A stretch of DNA of 64,000 bases from Aureococcus anophagefferens (Eukaryota > Sar > Pelagophyceae > Pelagomonadales > Pelagomonadaceae): assembly GCF_000186865.1 (NCBI RefSeq), contig NW_008705574.1:134282-198281 (forward strand), in the 5' to 3' direction. The position numbers and the translations under genes were made by a program. Below the pieces are notes generated by a model. It was not told the origin of the DNA. It saw only the letters and a list, made by a program, of their open reading frames with translations, and ran no database searches. Below, in pieces: positions 1 to 9,905 of this stretch. How positions within the stretch are numbered: position 1 is the stretch's first letter; every line of letters begins with the position of its first letter.

Positions 1-642
1 CTGGGCTTCGGCTTCGTCGTCGTGGACACGGCGTGCTTCCTCGAGGACGGCATCTCGAACATCGCGTCGCGCATCGGCTACGTCTTCGACCGGCTGAAGA
101 AGCTCGAGCGCGTCGTCATCCTCTTCGACGAGATCGAGGAGTTCTGCTTGGATAGAAACACGCCGGGCATCGGCATGGAGTCGCGCGTGCTGACGACGGC
201 CATGCTCACGCAGATCAACGACCTGCGGCGCGCGGAGCGGTCCGTGTTCCTCATCGCGACGAATCGCCTGAACGCGTTCGACTCGGCCATCGTCCGGCCG
301 GGGCGGCTCGACCTGCTCCTGTTCATCGGCACGCCGTCGCGGCCCGCGCGCGTCGCGCGCTTCGCGGAGAGCCTCGCGGCGCTCTGCCCGGGCCGCGACA
401 ACGAAGCCGACGCGGCGACGTTCGCGTCGTTCCTCGAGGCGCACTGGGACGTGGCCATGTTCCTCAACTTCATGGAGAGCGAGCGCCTGAAAGCCAACGC
501 CGTCGCCGCGGTCCGCGACGGGGCCGCGCTCGACGGCGCGCTGCTCGCGGGGCTCCTCGACGACGCCGCCGCGACGATGGTCCTCCGCGACGACGCCGCG
601 CGGGACGAGTACCGCGCGAACTTGAAGCTCACGCGCCTGTAA
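1..642 (+). CDS. AAA+ ATPase, C-terminal part (5' end outside window)
   Basis: The frame is open from base 1, so the start and probably the Walker A loop lie upstream of the window. About 213 residues are visible. Walker B reads VVILFDEIEEF at visible residues 38-48. A sensor-1 type strand FLIATNRL and the arginine-finger region RPGRLD follow at about 83-104, in the order expected of the classical AAA family (CDC48/katanin/BCS1-like members). The remaining ~110 residues are helical and fit a small lid domain, ending in a TAA stop. AAA proteins remodel or unfold partners using ATP. The exact subfamily and substrate cannot be told from this fragment. Confidence 0.85.
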   Translation: MGFGFVVVDTACFLEDGISNIASRIGYVFDRLKKLERVVILFDEIEEFCLDRNTPGIGMESRVLTTAMLTQINDLRRAERSVFLIATNRLNAFDSAIVRPGRLDLLLFIGTPSRPARVARFAESLAALCPGRDNEADAATFASFLEAHWDVAMFLNFMESERLKANAVAAVRDGAALDGALLAGLLDDAAATMVLRDDAARDEYRANLKLTRL

Positions 643-935
643 TCGCACCGATGAATATTCCGAAGACGGAAACACGCTCCGTTTCTGAGCAGAGCGCGCA
701 CAAAGACAATGCGGCAGTTTTTGACCTGATACATAAGCGCTGTTTCAGTGTCCTCGGCGGTTCGTGTTCGAGTTACGCCGCGCTCGGCGGGGGATTCATA
801 GGGGTCCCCATTCAGGGAATTGTCGTCACCTCTGAACGCGTCGTCGTCCATCACCTTCGACGTCGGGCTCTGGGAGCACTCGACGCTCAGTCCCCCGGAG
901 AATGAGACGTCACGTTAGCGTGTCAGGAGACGGGC

Positions 936-951
936 GGGGGGGGGGGGGGGG
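936..951 (+). repeat. 16-G homopolymer
   Basis: Sixteen consecutive G residues follow CGGGC. A second run of the same length occurs at 41986-42001. Such tracts are prone to slippage and can form G-quadruplex structures. No function is implied. Confidence 0.9.
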
Positions 952-997
952 AAGGGGCGATGATGCGAGCGCTTTGGACCGGAAGGTGTGGTGCGAA

Positions 998-1053
998 TGA
1001 GCGAGCACGCCGGCCGAAGCGTGGGGCGGCTGAGCGAGCACGCCGGCCGAAGC
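998..1053 (+). repeat. Direct repeat, two copies of a 23-mer
   Basis: The 23-bp unit starting TGAGCGAGCACGCCGG is present at 998-1020 and again at 1031-1053, with 10 bp between the copies. It lies in intergenic DNA and shows no link to a gene. Confidence 0.85.
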
Positions 1054-1810
1054 CCTTGGAAGTGTGGCCGCGCGAGCTAGTAGAGTTTGAGGGCAGCCGC
1101 GCCCGCGCAGGACGCGGTGACCGCAGCCATGGCGTATGGCACAAGCGCGGGCGACAGGAGAGCGCGCGCCGCGCTCGAAGCCGTGTAGGTGATCGCGAAC
1201 GTCGCGACGTTGGACGCGATCACCGACGCGATGGATACGCGGACGCGGAGGAGCGTCGCGACTTCATCCCGCGCGTGGTCAATATATCAGCCGAAACTTC
1301 GCGTCGTCCTGGCCAATTCGGCGATGCATCCAGTGTCTGTCTCCGTGTGCTGCTGCTGACGCGTGCGCTTGTGCGCCGGCGATTGCTGGCTCTAGAGCTC
1401 TGATATGCGCGCGCGCGCGCGCGGCGGTAGAGGTGTCAGGAGGCGTGCGGCGTCGATACGTCGCCCGCCTTAATATGCCGCACGCCTTAATGGGTCGCTT
1501 ATCCAGGGGGGTTCGTGGGGTGCCGGCGAGCAAAGCCAGGTGGCGGCCGGAGGCCGCCCCCTAGCCGTCGCGGCGGAGGTTGGTCGTGAGGGTGGCGAGG
1601 GCGGCGCGGTCCGCGAGGCACACATTTTGCCTCAGCTGATCAGCGGCGCGCGACGCGATCGACGCGTCTCTCTAAACATAGGGGCCAAACCAAAGGTCAA
1701 CCGGCGTTTTCTAACTGTGTCGCGCCGACGAGGAGGTCGATCGCGCGCTCATCACGGGCTAGGGCTAGAGGCCTGTAATCGTCATCTTCGCTATCAGACA
1801 GGTCCCACCT

Positions 1811-2758
1811 TTAATCGACGGACCCCGCGAGGGCCTCCGCGAGGAACGTCGCCGCGGCGCCCTGGTTCGCCTCGAGGAGGAGGAGGCCAGCGAGCGGGTG
1901 GACGTACTGCGTCGCCGCCCAGGACGGGAGGCCGAAGCCGAAGAGCGCCCAGCGGTGCTCCGCCGTGAACTGCGCCCAGGCCGCCGCGTCCTGCCGCGCG
2001 TCGTACTGGTAGAGGAACTGCTTCGCCTGCACGAAGGTCAGCACGTAGACCCAGGCCGCCTGGGCGCAGAGCTCGATCGTCGGCGCCCGGACCGCGCCCG
2101 AGAGGACGAGGAAGAAGCTCGCGGCCGCGAGGGGCTTGCTGAACGCCGCGACGGCCTTGAACATCTTCAGCGCGGGCCGGATCACGGGCACCCAGAGCAG
2201 CGCGACGGCGACCGCCGCGCAGGACGTCGCGAGCACGCACACGAAGAGCGGCGCGATGGGGAACGCGACGGCCGCGCCCGACGCGACGAAGGCCGCCGTC
2301 GCCGCGACGACGGGCGCCCACGTCGCGGAGAAGAAGACGACGCCCGAGACGACGAGGCAGCCGACCAAAAGCTCGACGAGGAGCACGCGCGCGCGCCGCC
2401 CCCAGCCCCGGACCGTCGGCGCCGCGCGCAGCTCCGCGGCGAGCGCCGGCGCGCGGCCGTCGAGCGCCGCGAAGAACGCGCCGCCCGACGTCGCGGGCCG
2501 CAGCCACTGCGTCGTCTGCAGCGCGGACACGGCCGTCGACCGCAGCAGGCCGTCGAGCGACGGCCGGTAGCCGACGAGGCGCAGCGGCAGGGCGCAGACC
2601 CAGAGCGTGAGCGACGTGCCGACGCAGGCGCACACCGTGAGCGCCGTGAAGGGCAGGATGTGCCGGAGGAGGAGCAGCGGCCGCGTGCCCAGATAGCCCA
2701 CGCCCTCGAACCAGAGGCGCATGCCGTCGAAGGTGTTGAGGCGGCGCTTCTTCGCCAT
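1811..2758 (-). CDS. Multi-pass membrane protein, possibly EI24/CysZ-like
   Basis: A 315-residue protein with a basic N-terminus (MAKKRR) followed by several long hydrophobic segments, at about residues 25-60, 120-190 and 205-240. This suggests five or more membrane spans. The C-terminal part (LFGFGLPSW, then LAGLLLLEANQGAAATFLAE) resembles in layout the end of the EI24/CysZ family, where a polytopic protein finishes with a Gly/Pro-rich hydrophobic stretch. That family link is inference only. The gene is uninterrupted, starts at an ATG next to the divergent cyclase gene (222 bp between starts), and is therefore likely to share its promoter region. Confidence 0.7.
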   Translation of the reverse strand: MAKKRRLNTFDGMRLWFEGVGYLGTRPLLLLRHILPFTALTVCACVGTSLTLWVCALPLRLVGYRPSLDGLLRSTAVSALQTTQWLRPATSGGAFFAALDGRAPALAAELRAAPTVRGWGRRARVLLVELLVGCLVVSGVVFFSATWAPVVAATAAFVASGAAVAFPIAPLFVCVLATSCAAVAVALLWVPVIRPALKMFKAVAAFSKPLAAASFFLVLSGAVRAPTIELCAQAAWVYVLTFVQAKQFLYQYDARQDAAAWAQFTAEHRWALFGFGLPSWAATQYVHPLAGLLLLEANQGAAATFLAEALAGSVD

Positions 2759-2979
2759 CGGAGCTTTCGTGCGCTCAGCAGTGGCCGTGCGCTCACTAGC
2801 GGCTCGTGAAAGTGCGAACTCGGCCTCCCATTGCTTTAATAAGAGCTACAACGAGAGGGACCTTGAAGATTTCTTGTTCGTGGCATCTCTAAACTCCGCG
2901 CCGGACGCTGCGAGGAGTGTGCACCCAGCGGGCAGCGTCAAGGAACGCGCGCCATGAGAGACGAACCATCGTAGCAGAC

Positions 2980-5900
2980 ATGACGGCGAACGCCTGGGGC
3001 GAGAACGCGCGGCTCACGGAGCTGCTGTGGCTGTGCACGGCGGACTCGGGCCTCTCGGGCTTCGTCGGCGACGACCAGGCCGCGCTCGGCGACCGGGCCG
3101 GCCCGACGCGCTGGGAGCCCGGGCAGCACGGCCGCTACGCGAAGCTCATCGCGGACCAGAAGACGATCACGCGGCGGCGGCGGCCGAGCCGCGCGAATTT
3201 ACCCGCCGCGGGCGGCGGGCCCGCCGCGGCGAAAGGTTCGCCGCTCGCGCTCTCGGGCTGGCTCGACGAGTCCGGCGCGTCGCCGCCGCCCGTGTCCGCG
3301 CGGCGCATCCTCGACACGTCGCCGGCGCACAGCACCATAAAGAAAGCCCACGCCGCCGCCGCCGTCGAGGCGGCCGCGGCCGCGATGGGCGGCGACGACG
3401 GCGGCGACAGGCCGCCGTCCAAGTTCGAGCAGCGCCAGAGCCGCAAGTCGAAGATCCGCTTCATGGGCAAGGTCGTCGTCAACCTGAAGAACGACCGCGC
3501 GGACAAGGCGTCCATCGAGGCCCTCCGCGGCGCGTCCTTCGACGCGACGGCGTCGCAGTCCGGGCGGCAAAAGGGTGATTCAACGTCGCTTCGACGTGAG
3601 TGTTCCGCGCGCGCGCGTTTCGGGAACAGCACCCACGCTTCGAGAGCGCTCCGAGAGATGATCGCTCGTCCAAAAATCAGCCGAAACGAGCGGAAAACGA
3701 CCGAGATCGGAGCCTTTGAAGTTGGGAATTTCGCTCTCTTTTGCTGCCCAGGTCGCAGTCCGGAGATCTGCCGACGATGGACCCGAAGCTCCTGGACAGC
3801 CCGCGGTCGCCGGCGACGCCGAACACGCCGTCGGCGACGCCCGCCGACGAGAAGGTGCGGAGTTTTTCCAGTAGGCGGCCCTCGGACTTTAGCGGCGACG
3901 CCTGGAGCCCCGCGTTCTCGGAGCACTCCGCGTTGTACGCGGCGTTCACGCCGGCGATCCTGCACCGGCGCCTCCTCCAGAACTACATGGCCGAGCTCGA
4001 CAAGACGCGGAGCCACAACGAGGCGGTGATCCGGCGCAGCTCCCAGGGCGACAGCTTCGACGCCGCGCCGGGCGACAGTTTCGCGGCTTTATCGGACGCG
4101 CTGACGCGGAGCTCCTTCGAGGCGACGAGCCCCGGCGCCGAGGGTCGCCGCGACAGCGCGAACCTGCGGCAGATCTGGGCGGACCGCGGCAGCGGGAGTT
4201 CTTTCGTAGCGTTGAGCCGCATGAGCGAGACCATCGACGCCATCGAGTCGCCGCGGCGCTCCGAGGCGACGGCCGGCCCGAAGCGGCGCGACTCCTTCGC
4301 GGACATGGAGCGTCTCGTGACGGCGCCGCCGGACGCGACCGTGGCCGTCGACGCCGACGCCGTGCTCGCGCCCATGGTGTTTCCCTTGGCCGGGGCGCTC
4401 TTCTTCGTGGACATCTCCGGGTTCACGAAGCTCAGCGGCCGCCTGAGCGCGGACGAGCTCAAGTACCACTGCAACGAGTACTTTGGCATGCTGCTGGGCG
4501 TCATCGCGCGCCACGGCGGCGACGTCATCAAATTCCTAGGGGACGCGTTTTTTGTTTTATGGCCCGCGGCGCCGGACGCGCCGGAGCTGACCAAGGCCGC
4601 GAACGCGTGGCGCGCCGCGCGATGCGCGGTGGACGTCATGCGGTCCTGCTCGACCTACGACTGCGGCAGCGGCTCGTCGGCCGTGAGTCTGCGGCTGCAC
4701 TGCGGCTTGGGCGTCGGCATCGTCAACGTGTTCGTGGTCGGCGCGGACGAGCGCTGGGAGCTCGTCATCGCGGGCGACCCGATACGGCAATTGGCGGAGA
4801 CGGAGGGCGAGGCGGACCGCGGCCAGGTCGTCGTGTCGCCGGAGGTGCAGCGCCTGTTGAGCATGGGACACGTGCCCTACCCCGTGCCCCTCGAGCGGAC
4901 GGACGGCGGCAACTACCAGCTCCGCTGGGCGGCCGAGGACGACCGGCCCAAGGACGACAAGGCCTTCGACGACGACGCCGCGCCGGCGGAGCCGGAGGAG
5001 AAGAAGAAGCGGGAGAAGCGGCCGTCGCTGACGGACCGCCTCTTCGGGAGCGCCGGGGCGCCGCCGCCGGCGCGCGAGCGGCGGCCGTCCCGCGCGGCCG
5101 TGTCGCTCGACGGCGAGCCCGCGGCGCCGTCGCCGTCGACCAAGGCGAACCGCACGATGATGTTCGGCTCCAACGCGAGCTTCGACGACGGGGACCTGAC
5201 CGCGGGGCCGCCGCCCGAGGGCCGGCGCTCCATCTACGAGTACGTCGGCCCGAACAACAACAGCAACGCCGCGGATTCCGTCAGGCCCCAGGCGGACCGG
5301 AAGAAGCGCAAGTCCATCTCGTCCCTGCTCCTCGTGCATCCGCCCAAGACCGTGGAGACGTCCTCCCCGGACGCGGGCGGCGGCACCCTCGTCTACGTGC
5401 CCAGCGACCGCGCGGCGTTCCCGCCGCAGACGTGCGAGCAGGCGCGCGGGTCCGTCCACCAGATCGTGCGCCGGGGCGCGTGGCAGCTCGACCCCGTCGC
5501 CATCGGCGGGCCCGACGAGCACGACTTCGCCGCCATCGAGCTGGCCCAGAAGATGCGCGCGGCCTACTCTTCTTTTGTACGACCGGTGGCGCGGTCGCTC
5601 CGCGCGTTCGTGCCCGAGGCCGCGCGGTCGCAGCTCAACGCGGGCACGCCGGGGCTCCTCGGCTCTATGAGGGATGTCGTCACGGTCTTCGTGGACGTCA
5701 TGGGCCTCGAGGACGCGCTGCGCGCGGGCGATTTGGGGCCCGTGCAGGCGGCCATGGAGGCCGCGACGCACGCGTTCAAGCACTACAAGGGCATGCTCCG
5801 CCAGTTCGCCGTCGACGACAAGGGCTGCGTCTTCATCGGCGTCTTCGGCGTGCCCCAGCACGCCCACGAGGACGACGAGGCGCGCGCCGTGGGGGCGGCG

Positions 5901-8900
5901 CTGCGCGTGCTCGCGTCGCTCGCGACGCTCGGCGTCGACGCGCGCGCGGGCATCGCGGCCGGGCGCGCGTACTGCGGCCTCGTGGGCACGGCCGCGCGGT
6001 CCGAGTACGCGGTGCTGGGCAGCTCCGTCAACCTCTCGGCGCGCCTCATGTCCCACGCGCCGCCGAACGTGCTTTTAGTAGAAAGAAACGTCCGCGACGG
6101 CGCGATCAAGTCCGGCGGCTACGCGTTCCACGAGCGGGGCACGATCCAGGCCAAGGGCTACGACCTGCCCATCGCCGTCTTCCGGCCGGAGAAGGAGGTG
6201 GCGACGAGTCGGGCCGCGGAGAAGGCCGCGAAGCGCGCGCTCGGGGAACGGGTGCACCTGTCGCCGCGGTGGCGCGTCGCGACGGTCGGGCGAAGCTCGG
6301 AGCGCCGCCACTGCCGCGACGTCCTCGCGGAGCTCCGGAGCTCGCGGTCCAAGGCGACGCCCGTGGTGACGTTCCTGTTGGGCCCCCGGGGCTTCGGGAA
6401 GACGCGCCACCTCCAGGAGGCGTTGGCATTGGCGGACCAGCAGGGGACGCGAACCCTCGAGGCTTCGGGCAAGAAGGGCAACGTCTTCGGGTTCTTGCTG
6501 CGGACGCTCCTCTCGGAGACGGCGGCCCTGGCGTCGCCCGACTCGTCGAAGCGGAGCCTGTCGCCGACGCACGGCAAGGTCGTGCTCGCGCCCATCGACA
6601 CGGCGTCGCCCGCGAGCCCCGCGCGGCCCCTGGGCCCCCGGCCGACGAAGCGGAGCTTCGGCCTGCGCAAGCTCGAAGATCTGCTCGCGGCGGCCGGCGG
6701 CGACGCGTCCGCCGCGCCCCTGGTGCAAGCGTTGGTCGCCGCGGGGCCCGACGACGCCGTCGCCGGGTCGCGCGACCTCGGCGACGCCGTCGCGCGACTC
6801 CTCGTGAAAGCCGCGCGGGACCGGTCGCTGCTCGTCGTCGTCGACGACGCGCAGGCGTTCAGCCCCCGCGACTGGGCGACGCTCGTCGCAGTTGTCGATT
6901 TAGCCGCGGCGTCGGAGACGCCGGAGAGCGGCCGGCTTCGAGTGCTGGCGGGCGCGCGGCCGCTGGGGGCTCTAACGGGCGCGACGGCCGACGCCTACGG
7001 CGCGCTGAAGCAGCTGCTGCGGGGCGGCGAGGGCGGGCTGCGGGCGCGCACCTTCGCGCTGAAGCCGTTAAACCCGCGCGAGGCCGCGGACTTTGCGCGC
7101 GACGTCTTCTTCGGCGCGCCGGAGCAGGACGGCGCGCCCGTTTCCCCTTCGTCCCCCAAGAAGCGGAGTCTGACTGTTGACGACCCGGACCCGGCCTTCG
7201 CCGAGGAGCTCGCGAAGAAGACGGGCGGCGACCCGCACAAGGTGCTGCACGTGGCCCTCGTGCTGAAGCAGCGCCTCGGCGGCGAGTCGCTCGCTAGGAG
7301 CGCGTTCCCGGGCGCCGCGTGCGCGGCCGAGGTCGCGTCCATGCCGTCCAACGCCGTGCAGCTCGACCTGCGGCGCATGGTCATCGCGCGCTTCGACGCG
7401 CTGAGCCAGCTCGAGCAGGCCGTGCTGAAGTCCGCGTCGGTGCTGGGCCGCGACTTCTGTTTCAGCGCGCTCCTCTACCTCTTCAGGCAGCAGACGCACG
7501 AGGCGTCCGAGGACTCCATGATCGCCAAGGGCGACGTCGACGTCGGCAACGACCGGGCCATCTCTTCCTCGTTACGCTTCGCGCTCGTGGGCATCATCGA
7601 GCACAACTTCGTGCGCAAGCGGCCGAGCCCCGGGGGGGACGCGTTCGGGGGCGCGTTCGCGTTCGTCAAGGACACGGTCCACGTCGACATCTACGAGCTC
7701 ATGCCCGTCCTGACGCGCCAGAAGCTCCACGGCTTCGCGGCGGCGTGGACCCTCGAGCGGGCGCCGAAGCCCGGCGCGCGCGAGCTCACGGATTTGGTCC
7801 ATCACTGCCTCAACTCTGGCCGAAGGCACGCGGCGCTCGAGCACCTCGTCGCGCTCGCCGCGGGCGCGCGCGCGGACCCGCGGCGCCACGACGAGGCCGT
7901 GCTGGCCTACTCGCTGCTCGTGCAGCTCTGTCTGAGCGTCGACGCCTTCGAGCTGCTGGAGGCGCGCGCCGCGGGGCCGCACGCCGCTGAGGCGTTCCTC
8001 GCCGAAACGGATACCGGGCCCTTCGACGCGGCCTGGCGCGACACGGACGAGTTCCGCCCGCTGCGCCTCACGAACCGCGCGGAGGACGCCGGCCCCGCGT
8101 CCTGCGGCGAGGAGGAGTCGCCGCTGCGCGTGGGCGCGTGGCTCGCGGCGATCGCGCATCTCGAAAGGTCCGCGGGCCGCGTCGCGACGGCGTTCAACAC
8201 GGCGTCGGCGGCGCTCGTCGTGCTGGGCGACGCGGCGGACGCCGACGGCCACGGCGCCGCCGTGAAGTCGCGGCTCCACGCGCTGCGGAGCGAGCTCTTT
8301 CTCGCGCGGGGCTTGGCGGACGACGCGCGCGCGGCCGCGCTCGAGGCGGCGCGGCTCGCGGAGAGCTGCGCGCCGGACCTCGCGGCGCGCGCGAAGCGCA
8401 CGGGCGAGCCCACGGACGAGGCCGCCCCGGAGGCCGCGGGCTTCGCCCTCTACTCCGCGCGCTTCGACGCCGTCGACGCCGCGCCCGCTCTGCCGCTCCG
8501 CGAGCTCCGCGAGGCCGCGGCCGTCGCCCGCGCGCGCCTCGCGGCCGTCCACGCCGCGACGGGCGACGCGAAGCGCGCCGCCGCGACCCTCCGAGTCGCC
8601 CGGCGCGACGCGCGTCGCGCGGGCACGCGCCGCGCGGCCGCGGCCGTCGAAACCGCCGCCGCGGCGCACTACGGGTGCCTCGGCGCGTGGGACCGGTGCC
8701 TCGACCACGGCGCCCGGGCCGCCGCGGCCCACGAGGCCGCGGGCGAGCCGAACCGCGCCGCCGAGGAGCGCGTCGCGCGCGCGCACGCCCACCTGGCCGT
8801 GGGCTGCGCGAACCGCGCGGTCGCCGCTTTACACGCCGTGGCCCTCGCGCAGCAGCGCACGCCCGAGGACACGGCGTCGAGCGTCTTCCTCTGCGCGCCG

Positions 8901-9847
8901 TCGCCCCTGGTCGCCGCGGCGGCGTCGGCGGCCGTCGCCGCGGCCGCGCTGCTGCGCGGCGAGCGCGCGGCCGCGGCCGCGGCCGCGGCGGCCGCCGCGG
9001 GCCAGCGGCTGCCGCGCGACGCGTTGGAGCTCTGGGGCCTGCCCGTCGTCGTCGCCGCGGCGGCCGTCGCCGCGCCGGAGGCCGGCCGCGACAAGGACTT
9101 CACGGACCGCGCGGCGCGGTCGAGCGCCGCGCCCCGGGAGACGCGCGCGTTCTACCTCCGCGCGCTCCGCGACGTGACCGCGCCGCCGCGCCACGTCGCC
9201 GCGGCCGNNNNNNNNNNNNNNNNNNNNNNNNNNNNNNNNNNNNNNNNNNNNNNNNNNCCGCGGCGCCGCCGCGGAGGCCCCGCTGGTCCTTCGCGGCGCC
9301 GTCGCCTCCCAAGGACTGGGCCGACGCGCGCGCGCGCGCGCCGTGGACGACGGACGACGCCGAGGGCGCCGGCGGCGCGCCGACGCCCCGGGCCCAGCTC
9401 GTCGAGGCCGCCGTCGCGCTGGCCCTGGCCCTGGACGGGGCGCCGCCGCCGCTCGCGGCCGCGTGCGCGGCGTACCGCGCGCTCGCGGTCGGCCGCGTGC
9501 TCCGCGCGGGCGGCCGCGACGTCGAGGCGCGCGTGCTGCTCGGCCGCGCGCTCGCGAAACTGCCGCCGAACCCGCGGGGGACGCGGGCCCTGGGCGTCGA
9601 CCCGTCGGCCTACGGCCGCTGCCGGCTCCGCGTCGCGCTCGACGAGGCCGCGCCGCCGGGCGCCGCCGCGAGCCACCACGACGCCCTCGACGAGCTCGCC
9701 GCCGTCCTCGGCGACGACGCCGACGTCGACCTCGACCTCGACGCCGAGGAGGACTTCGGCTACGGGCGCTACCGGCGCTCGCGGCGCCGCGGCGCGGCCC
9801 TCGCGGGCCTCTGCGCCGCGACCTCGGCGCGCACGCGGCCGCACTGA
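2980..9847 (+). CDS. Soluble adenylyl cyclase-like protein (two cyclase domains, NTPase, helical repeats); exons 2980-3551 and 3752-9847, gap inside
   Basis: About 2,220 residues. Two class III nucleotide cyclase domains are visible. The first lies near residues 395-590, with FFVDISGFTKL and GGDVIKFLGDA carrying the metal-binding aspartates. The second lies near 830-1005, with VTVFVDVMG, DDKG and the Asn/Arg helix SSVNLSARL. A P-loop NTPase follows (GPRGFGKT near 1067; LLVVVDDAQ near 1216), then a long helical, alanine-rich repeat region. This order matches ADCY10-type soluble adenylyl cyclases, which make cAMP from ATP and are often bicarbonate-activated; that regulation is not shown here. 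Exon 1 ends inside an Ala codon, and removing 3552-3751 restores the frame exactly. The 50-N gap at 9208-9257 shifts the frame: coding resumes in a different register and ends at 9847. The start ATG at 2980 was preferred over an upstream in-frame non-ATG codon. Confidence 0.85.
3552..3751 (+). mobile_element. Diverged introner element acting as intron (element 3560-3751 plus target copy 3552-3559)
   Basis: The 8-bp target GTCGCAGT occurs at 3552-3559 and again at 3752-3759. Between the copies lies a 192-bp element. Its left end CCGGGCGGCAAAAG and the reverse complement of its right end, CTGGGCAGCAAAAG, match at 12 of 14 positions. Removing 3552-3751 (GT donor inside the target copy, CCCAG acceptor at the element end) rejoins ...DATA and SQSGDLPTM in frame. 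The interior contains CGTCCAAAAATCAGCCGAA, shared with the four main introners further along, so this looks like a diverged relative with different termini. It is oriented opposite to the three sense copies. Confidence 0.85.
9208..9257. other. Assembly gap, 50 N
   Basis: Exactly 50 ambiguous bases inside the 3' part of the cyclase gene. The reading frame before the gap and the Ala/Leu-rich coding frame after it are offset. The true gap therefore does not have a length congruent with 50 modulo 3, or it hides an intron. Confidence 0.98.
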
Positions 9848-9905
9848 CAATTCGGAGACTTCGCTTTCGCTTTGTTCCTAACTTCGATCACCGGATGTCT
9901 TAGTG

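Larger units (their letters stand above)
643..1810. other. Intergenic stretch with short repeats, no convincing gene
   Basis: This 1.2-kb stretch separates the convergent 3' ends of the AAA ATPase and the membrane-protein gene. Base composition is uneven, with a lower-GC patch at about 650-860 and another at about 1620-1800. It contains a 16-G homopolymer (936-951), a duplicated 23-mer (998-1020 and 1031-1053) and a GC dinucleotide run near 1407-1422. Short open frames exist on both strands, but none has a recognisable domain or a composition like neighbouring genes. Confidence 0.6.

Noticed and set aside
651..905. Plus-strand open frame of 84 codons after the AAA ATPase
   Set aside because: No domain, mixed composition unlike neighbouring genes, and no relation to either flank. 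Treated as intergenic.
1270..1330. A TATCAGCCGAAACTTCG stretch resembling the introner core CCAAAAATCAGCCGAA
   Set aside because: Only a short match, with no terminal repeats and no target duplication nearby, in non-coding DNA. Not enough to call an introner remnant.
4557..6056. Long minus-strand open frame opposite the cyclase gene
   Set aside because: Arg/Gly/Ala/His-rich translation typical of the antisense of GC-rich coding DNA. The plus strand carries clear cyclase motifs.
9258..9881. Continuation of the pre-gap cyclase frame after the N run
   Set aside because: It is almost pure Arg/Ala/Pro/Ser. The alternative frame has balanced composition and a natural stop at 9847.
9769..9905. In-frame extension of the gene at 9906-11628 down to 9769
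   Set aside because: It overlaps the cyclase coding sequence antisense and turns Arg-rich. A 61-nt intron to a stop at 9906 is more convincing.
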